Positions 57,002-59,681 of a stretch of DNA of 59,681 nt are shown piece by piece. This stretch comes from a virus, in IMG/VR virus record IMGVR_UViG_3300031787_000134, positions 1-59,681 of that record, one strand, 5' to 3'. The number at the start of each line of letters is the position of its first letter. Positions within the stretch are counted from its first letter, which is position 1. Below the pieces are notes generated by a model that ran no database searches, was not told the DNA's origin, and saw nothing but the letters and a program-made list of their open reading frames with translations. The position numbers were made by a program, and so were the translations under genes.

Positions 57002-57175
57002 TCAATCCTCCTTAGCATAATTGGTAAAGTGATACTTGACTTTGACTGGGTATACTATCCTGCCGTCTTCGGTTTTCTCGGCCAACAGCTCCGCTGGTAT
57101 ATTCTCTTCGGCACACTTCGCGATAAACTTGAGGGCATCTTCTTTGGAGTCGAGAAAGAATGTTTCGGTCTTCAC
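57002..57175 (-). CDS. Hypothetical protein (57 aa)
   Basis: GTG 57175 lies 5 bases after GGGAG. A longer frame from 57214 would run through the hairpin element and is rejected. The product is KTETFFLDSKEDALKFIAKCAE..., alpha/beta, with a basic end. Unknown function. Confidence 0.55.
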   Translation of the reverse strand: MKTETFFLDSKEDALKFIAKCAEENIPAELLAEKTEDGRIVYPVKVKYHFTNYAKED

Positions 57176-57187
57176 GTTCACTCCCTT

Positions 57188-57212
57188 GTATCGGGCACTT
57201 CGTGCCCTTTGC
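57188..57212. repeat. UTR hairpin element, copy 6
   Basis: GGGCAC-TTC-GTGCCC (57193-57207), with flanks GTATC and TTTGC. It lies directly before the ribosome binding site of the 57002 gene and is almost identical to copy 2. Confidence 0.6.
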
Positions 57213-57219
57213 AATCTTG

Positions 57220-57558
57220 TTATTCTTCCCCAGTTGTTGGCCGGGGATAGTTCTCATGAGTTACAGTAACCGCCTTTACCTGGTCCGGGATAATCGTCTT
57301 GAGTCCGCTGTCGCCCTTCTCCTCCCGATAGTTCAATTTTGTGGCGAGGATAGTGAGCAGCTGCGAGAGCATGATTTGGTCCAAGTATGGGATGGTCCTG
57401 TAAATCACAGTACCGGAAGCGTATTCTACTTTGACTCTCGCCCATTTGAGGTCTCTCCTAGCCGCGCGATACGCCCTAGCAAAAGAAAAACTCACCTTCA
57501 CTGCTGTGTACCCTAGCAACGCTAGTCCGCCATAGATTAGGATAGTACCGATACTCAT
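57220..57558 (-). CDS. Membrane-anchored hypothetical protein (112 aa)
   Basis: AGGAG precedes ATG 57558. The N-terminal membrane span (IGTILIYGGLALLGYTAVKVSFSF) is followed by a basic segment (RAYRAARRDLKWARVKV) and a soluble domain. It is oriented with the bulk in the cytoplasm by the positive-inside rule. Unknown role. Confidence 0.6.
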   Translation of the reverse strand: MSIGTILIYGGLALLGYTAVKVSFSFARAYRAARRDLKWARVKVEYASGTVIYRTIPYLDQIMLSQLLTILATKLNYREEKGDSGLKTIIPDQVKAVTVTHENYPRPTTGEE

Positions 57559-57749
57559 TTGTTTGGCTCCTGTTCATTGAGAAAGTTCGCAATTAAATTA
57601 GCTAGCTCGTCCGCTTTTTTTAATAGGCGCCTATCCCCATTGTGCTTAATCTGAATGCATAGACCCCGGTTTGCGTGTCCATGTGTATTGTGGACGCCAA
57701 TACTTCTTGCATCTATATCTACTGTATCCGTGTTTTTATACCAAAACAT
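57555..57749 (-). CDS. Hypothetical protein (64 aa)
   Basis: ATG 57749 has GAGGTGG ahead; its TGA overlaps the next ATG. It contains a His/Asn-rich middle (VHNTHGHANRGLCIQIKHNGDRR) and a helical end. No motif can be assigned. Confidence 0.55.
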   Translation of the reverse strand: MFWYKNTDTVDIDARSIGVHNTHGHANRGLCIQIKHNGDRRLLKKADELANLIANFLNEQEPNK

Positions 57750-57750
57750 A

Positions 57751-58077
57751 TTAGACCACCTCGCTATTGCTATATTGTTCCATGAAATCGTTCAGTTCCC
57801 CTTCGTCGTAGTATCTGCCATCTAGCTCGACTACGTCCATGTTATCAATGTAAGTCAGGACTTCTTGGCGGTACGCAGTCGGGTCCACCTCGCGGAGTAC
57901 TTGAGACGGGGAGTAAGTGTAGGAACCGATAACAACTTCGGGCAGGGTGTCGTCCATTAGTTCATCGTGTCTCTGCTCTAGCTCTGCTTCAGTCCAGAAG
58001 CTGACCGTTTCGAGCGCAGCGTCTAACAGTTCCGGTCTGGCATTGAAGAGTTGGCGGGCTTTGTTGTACGTTGACAT
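57751..58077 (-). CDS. Acidic hypothetical protein (108 aa)
   Basis: AAAGGAA precedes ATG 58077. Strongly acidic, with ELEQRHDELMDDTLPEVVIG and DGRYYDEGELNDFMEQY. It is the first gene downstream of the promoter at 58291-58317, after a leader of about 205 bases. Unknown; an acidic early protein could mimic DNA. Confidence 0.55.
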   Translation of the reverse strand: MSTYNKARQLFNARPELLDAALETVSFWTEAELEQRHDELMDDTLPEVVIGSYTYSPSQVLREVDPTAYRQEVLTYIDNMDVVELDGRYYDEGELNDFMEQYSNSEVV

Positions 58078-58290
58078 AGCTAATTCCTTTCAGTCATTAT
58101 CTTTTCTGCGAAGCATTGACTTTTTATTGGGTCAAGGAGGGGACACCGTCCGTGGTGTCTTGTAGGCTGGCCTTGACTCGCGGTAACGGACAACCGCAAG
58201 GCGGTGTTCCTTGACGATTTGTCCCATAGCGGATATCATGGAGGTATCTTGATTGCTACTAGCAGCATCCTGCTGCGTTGTATAACTATC
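58078..58290 (-). other. Structured leader of the 58077 gene
   Basis: On the minus strand, after the promoter, come GCAGCA-GGA-TGCTGC (58261-58275), an ACACCGC/GCGGTTGT hairpin with GTTAC flank (about 58183-58215), and GGACACC-ACGGAC-GGTGTCC (about 58139-58160). No gene with a ribosome binding site is visible. The region could hold an attenuator or regulatory RNA. Confidence 0.4.
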
Positions 58291-58317
58291 TTATCGGCAC
58301 TTTTTAGAAAAACTTGA
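58291..58317 (-). promoter_or_regulatory. Sigma-28-type promoter
   Basis: Minus-strand TCAAGTTT, an 11-base spacer and a perfect GCCGATAA, the best -10 and near-best -35 of the set. It stands just after the stop of the 58321 gene. Confidence 0.75.
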
Positions 58318-58320
58318 GAA

Positions 58321-58668
58321 CTATTTTTGGCTATCTGTGTCGGGCATTGGAGCACTCTTGACTGTCGTGCTGTCTGTATTGACGAGAGGCAATATTAGCC
58401 GGGTTGAGTACTTTGTGGCGATACTATCTAACTCAGCTTTTTCGCCGTAAATAAACCCACGTACCCAGATATCAACCGCAGATTCAATCAAACTTACAGT
58501 TATTTGAGTCTCACTTGTACGGACGCACTTGAGACTGTATGGCTTGTTCTTCGATGATTCCGGTATATAGATTTGAGGAATCAATTCGTCTAGTGAATTA
58601 AAATCTATCAATTCAGACTCTTCGCCGGTCATATCGTAAAAAGCTGGATAATACCGTTTGTACTGCAT
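58321..58668 (-). CDS. Hypothetical protein (115 aa)
   Basis: AAAGGG precedes ATG 58668. Mixed alpha/beta with many Tyr (MQYKRYYPAFYD) and ISLIES-type strands, ending in a polar tail. More A/T-rich than its neighbours. No recognised domain. Confidence 0.6.
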   Translation of the reverse strand: MQYKRYYPAFYDMTGEESELIDFNSLDELIPQIYIPESSKNKPYSLKCVRTSETQITVSLIESAVDIWVRGFIYGEKAELDSIATKYSTRLILPLVNTDSTTVKSAPMPDTDSQK

Positions 58669-58687
58669 GGGAATGCCCTTTATCTAG

Positions 58688-58852
58688 TTAGTCAAGACTG
58701 TACTCAGTGAATTCGACGGGGTATACCGTAGTCCCGTCTTTACCTATTATAGGCCGGAGCGCGATAGCCCGGCAGTCGGGACGGTTGCCATAGGTGGCGA
58801 GGAACACCAGTCTCGCCGCCTCGCTATTGTAGTATTGGATGGAGCGTTTCAC
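58688..58852 (-). CDS. Hypothetical protein (54 aa)
   Basis: GTG 58852 overlaps the TGA of the gene upstream (GTGA). The product is KRSIQYYNSEAARLVFLATYGNRPDC..., ending GTTVYPVEFTEYSLD. The coupling supports it, but no family is known. Confidence 0.5.
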   Translation of the reverse strand: MKRSIQYYNSEAARLVFLATYGNRPDCRAIALRPIIGKDGTTVYPVEFTEYSLD

Positions 58853-59025
58853 GCTTCGGTACCTCGCTGTTCGTTGTCGGGGGGAGTCACGGTGTCGCAG
58901 CTGAGACCCCGCGCCTTTACCTCGCTATGGAACTCGTCGGGGGTGATGATTCCCGTGTCAAGGAATACCTCTAGCTCCACATAATTATACCGAGATAGGT
59001 CTAACGTGTAGTTAATTTTGGTCAC
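58849..59025 (-). CDS. Hypothetical protein (58 aa)
   Basis: GTG 59025 follows CAGGAG, with a hairpin element immediately upstream. The product is TKINYTLDLSRYNYVELEVF then TPDEFHSEVKARGLSCD. Short, alpha/beta, unknown. The EVKA codons carry the GGTAAARGC motif. Confidence 0.5.
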   Translation of the reverse strand: MTKINYTLDLSRYNYVELEVFLDTGIITPDEFHSEVKARGLSCDTVTPPDNEQRGTEA

Positions 59026-59034
59026 GGTGGTCTC

Positions 59035-59062
59035 CTGTATCGGACGCTAGCGCGTCCTTTGC
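59035..59062. repeat. UTR hairpin element, copy 7
   Basis: GGACGC-TAGC-GCGTCC (59042-59057), with flanks GTATC and TTTGC. It lies just ahead of the ribosome binding site of the 58849 gene. Confidence 0.6.
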
Positions 59063-59078
59063 GACTAGTTGCTTTTAC

Positions 59079-59291
59079 CTATTTGTGTTTAAACCAGTAA
59101 ACCGTCTTCATGGAATGGGAATCGTATTCGGCCGCAATATTAGTGGCCTTTACCTGTTTTGCCATCGCCATAAGCGCGTGATATTCATCACTGAATACTT
59201 TGTATCCGTTCAGTAAAACATAAATAGTATTCTTGTCTTTTCTGTCCCAGAAATAGTTTCCGTCGTTTAAGAATTCATAAAAGTTTTGCAT
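59079..59291 (-). CDS. Hypothetical protein (70 aa)
   Basis: ATG 59291 follows AAAGGGC. An earlier in-frame start at 59327 lies in the hairpin element and is rejected. The product is rich in Tyr and Asn (NFYEFLNDGNYFWDRKDKN) and alpha/beta. It is the first gene of the large minus-strand arm. Unknown function. Confidence 0.55.
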   Translation of the reverse strand: MQNFYEFLNDGNYFWDRKDKNTIYVLLNGYKVFSDEYHALMAMAKQVKATNIAAEYDSHSMKTVYWFKHK

Positions 59292-59313
59292 AATTTGCCC
59301 TTTACCTGTTGTT

Positions 59314-59340
59314 GTATCGGACATCAAGGATGTCCTTTCC
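59314..59340. repeat. UTR hairpin element, copy 8
   Basis: GGACAT-CAAGG-ATGTCC (59319-59335), with flanks GTATC and TTTCC. It is bracketed on both sides by copies of tttacctgttgttgta, so a unit of about 45 bases seems duplicated here. Confidence 0.6.
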
Positions 59341-59537
59341 GGCTTTTACCTGTTGTTGTACTGTACATAGTGAAAAGTAACTAGTGTTTCGGTTTCGGTT
59401 CGGGTTTAACTAACTCAGCCCGGATTCACCGCTTGTTAATTATTATGCACGTGCCGTGCCAATATTGGCTTGTTGTTTTTGTTGTTGTTTTTGCCCAATA
59501 CAGCGTCGACAGACTGGTCGGCGTCAATTAGTTAATT
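59341..59537. other. Non-coding control region next to the terminal repeat
   Basis: No gene. It contains perfect palindromes GCACGTGC (59447-59454) and GCCAATATTGGC (59458-59469), a T/G-rich stretch (59470-59491) and an inverted repeat GTCAATTA-GT-TAATTGAC (59523-59540) abutting the tandem repeat. It precedes the minus-strand arm and would suit an origin or an early control site. Confidence 0.45.
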
Positions 59538-59681
59538 GACGGGTCAGCTACCGCGACGGGTCAGCTACCGCGACGGGTCAGCTACCGCGACGGGTCAGCT
59601 ACCGCGACGGGTCAGCTACCGCGACGGGTCAGCTACCGCGACGGGTCAGCTACCGCGACGGGTCAGCTACCGCGACGGGTC
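59538..59681. repeat. 17-base tandem repeat, 8.5 copies, at the genome junction
   Basis: The unit GACGGGTCAGCTACCGC repeats without change from 59538 to 59673. A ninth copy breaks off after GACGGGTC at the end of the window. The first bases of the window, AGCTACC, continue that copy. It lies between the control region and the terminator at 8-46, outside genes. Confidence 0.9.

Noticed and set aside
57105-57132. Further sigma-28-type promoter (TCAAGTTT-N12-GCCGAAGA)
   Set aside because: The -35 is perfect for the set and the spacing fits, but the -10 has only 6 of 8 matches and lies in a coding frame. Marginal.
59538-59681. CRISPR or coding repeat at the window end
   Set aside because: Units are contiguous and identical without spacers, and no start signal or codon pattern supports translation.

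Overview
The window reads as one complete genome of a tailed, podovirus-like double-stranded DNA phage. The gene set is terminase, portal, scaffold, capsid, head-tail adaptor, several tail fibres and a train of internal virion (ejection) proteins. I see no tape-measure, tube or sheath genes. The last 144 bases are 8.5 copies of a 17-base unit, and the first seven bases of the window continue the broken ninth copy. The molecule therefore probably closes on itself, and the window is a circular or circularly permuted assembly cut inside a tandem repeat. Base composition is about half GC. I find no tRNA, RNA polymerase, primase, ligase, integrase or DNA invertase gene.

Layout. The plus strand from 982 to 39313 is the late arm: an HNH endonuclease, small terminase (2430), virion and fibre genes (2960-7021), large terminase (7076), portal (8814), an M15 peptidase (10843), scaffold (11345), major capsid (12493), three repeat-rich fibres (14566-20036), an inverted spare fibre tip (20126-20531), small proteins, the adaptor (22214), an 1822-residue tail protein (23602), and an ejection operon (29516-39313). 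Sigma-70-type promoters (TTGACA/TATACT style) and GC-hairpin terminators divide this arm. The minus strand from 59291 down to 39357, continuing across the junction at 590-65, is a dense replication/accessory arm of about 45 short, overlapping genes. It holds a family A DNA polymerase and a DEAH helicase, each split by an intein, plus RuvC-like, Cas4-like and Hjc-like nucleases, a dATP/dGTP diphosphohydrolase, zinc-ribbon proteins, and a set of exported proteins (ClpP-like serine protease, lytic transglycosylase, metallopeptidase, lipoproteins).

Regulation is the most unusual aspect. At least eight sites on the minus strand match the flagellar sigma-28 (FliA) promoter, TAAAGTTT-N11/12-GCCGATAA, and most sit just ahead of a gene start. 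A flagellated host, with the replication arm tied to its motility sigma factor, is the natural inference. The host itself cannot be named from sequence alone. Two late intergenic regions carry matching arrays of a GTAC-centred motif every 16-17 bases. A family of small hairpins with conserved flanks sits directly upstream of several minus-strand ribosome binding sites.

The second major point is the fibre at 17205-20036. Its last 135 codons can be swapped with an unexpressed 128-codon alternative lying tail to tail on the other strand. The two share only a perfect 19-base inverted repeat, read in the same frame on both sides. This looks like an invertible host-range switch without a recognisable recombinase in the genome.
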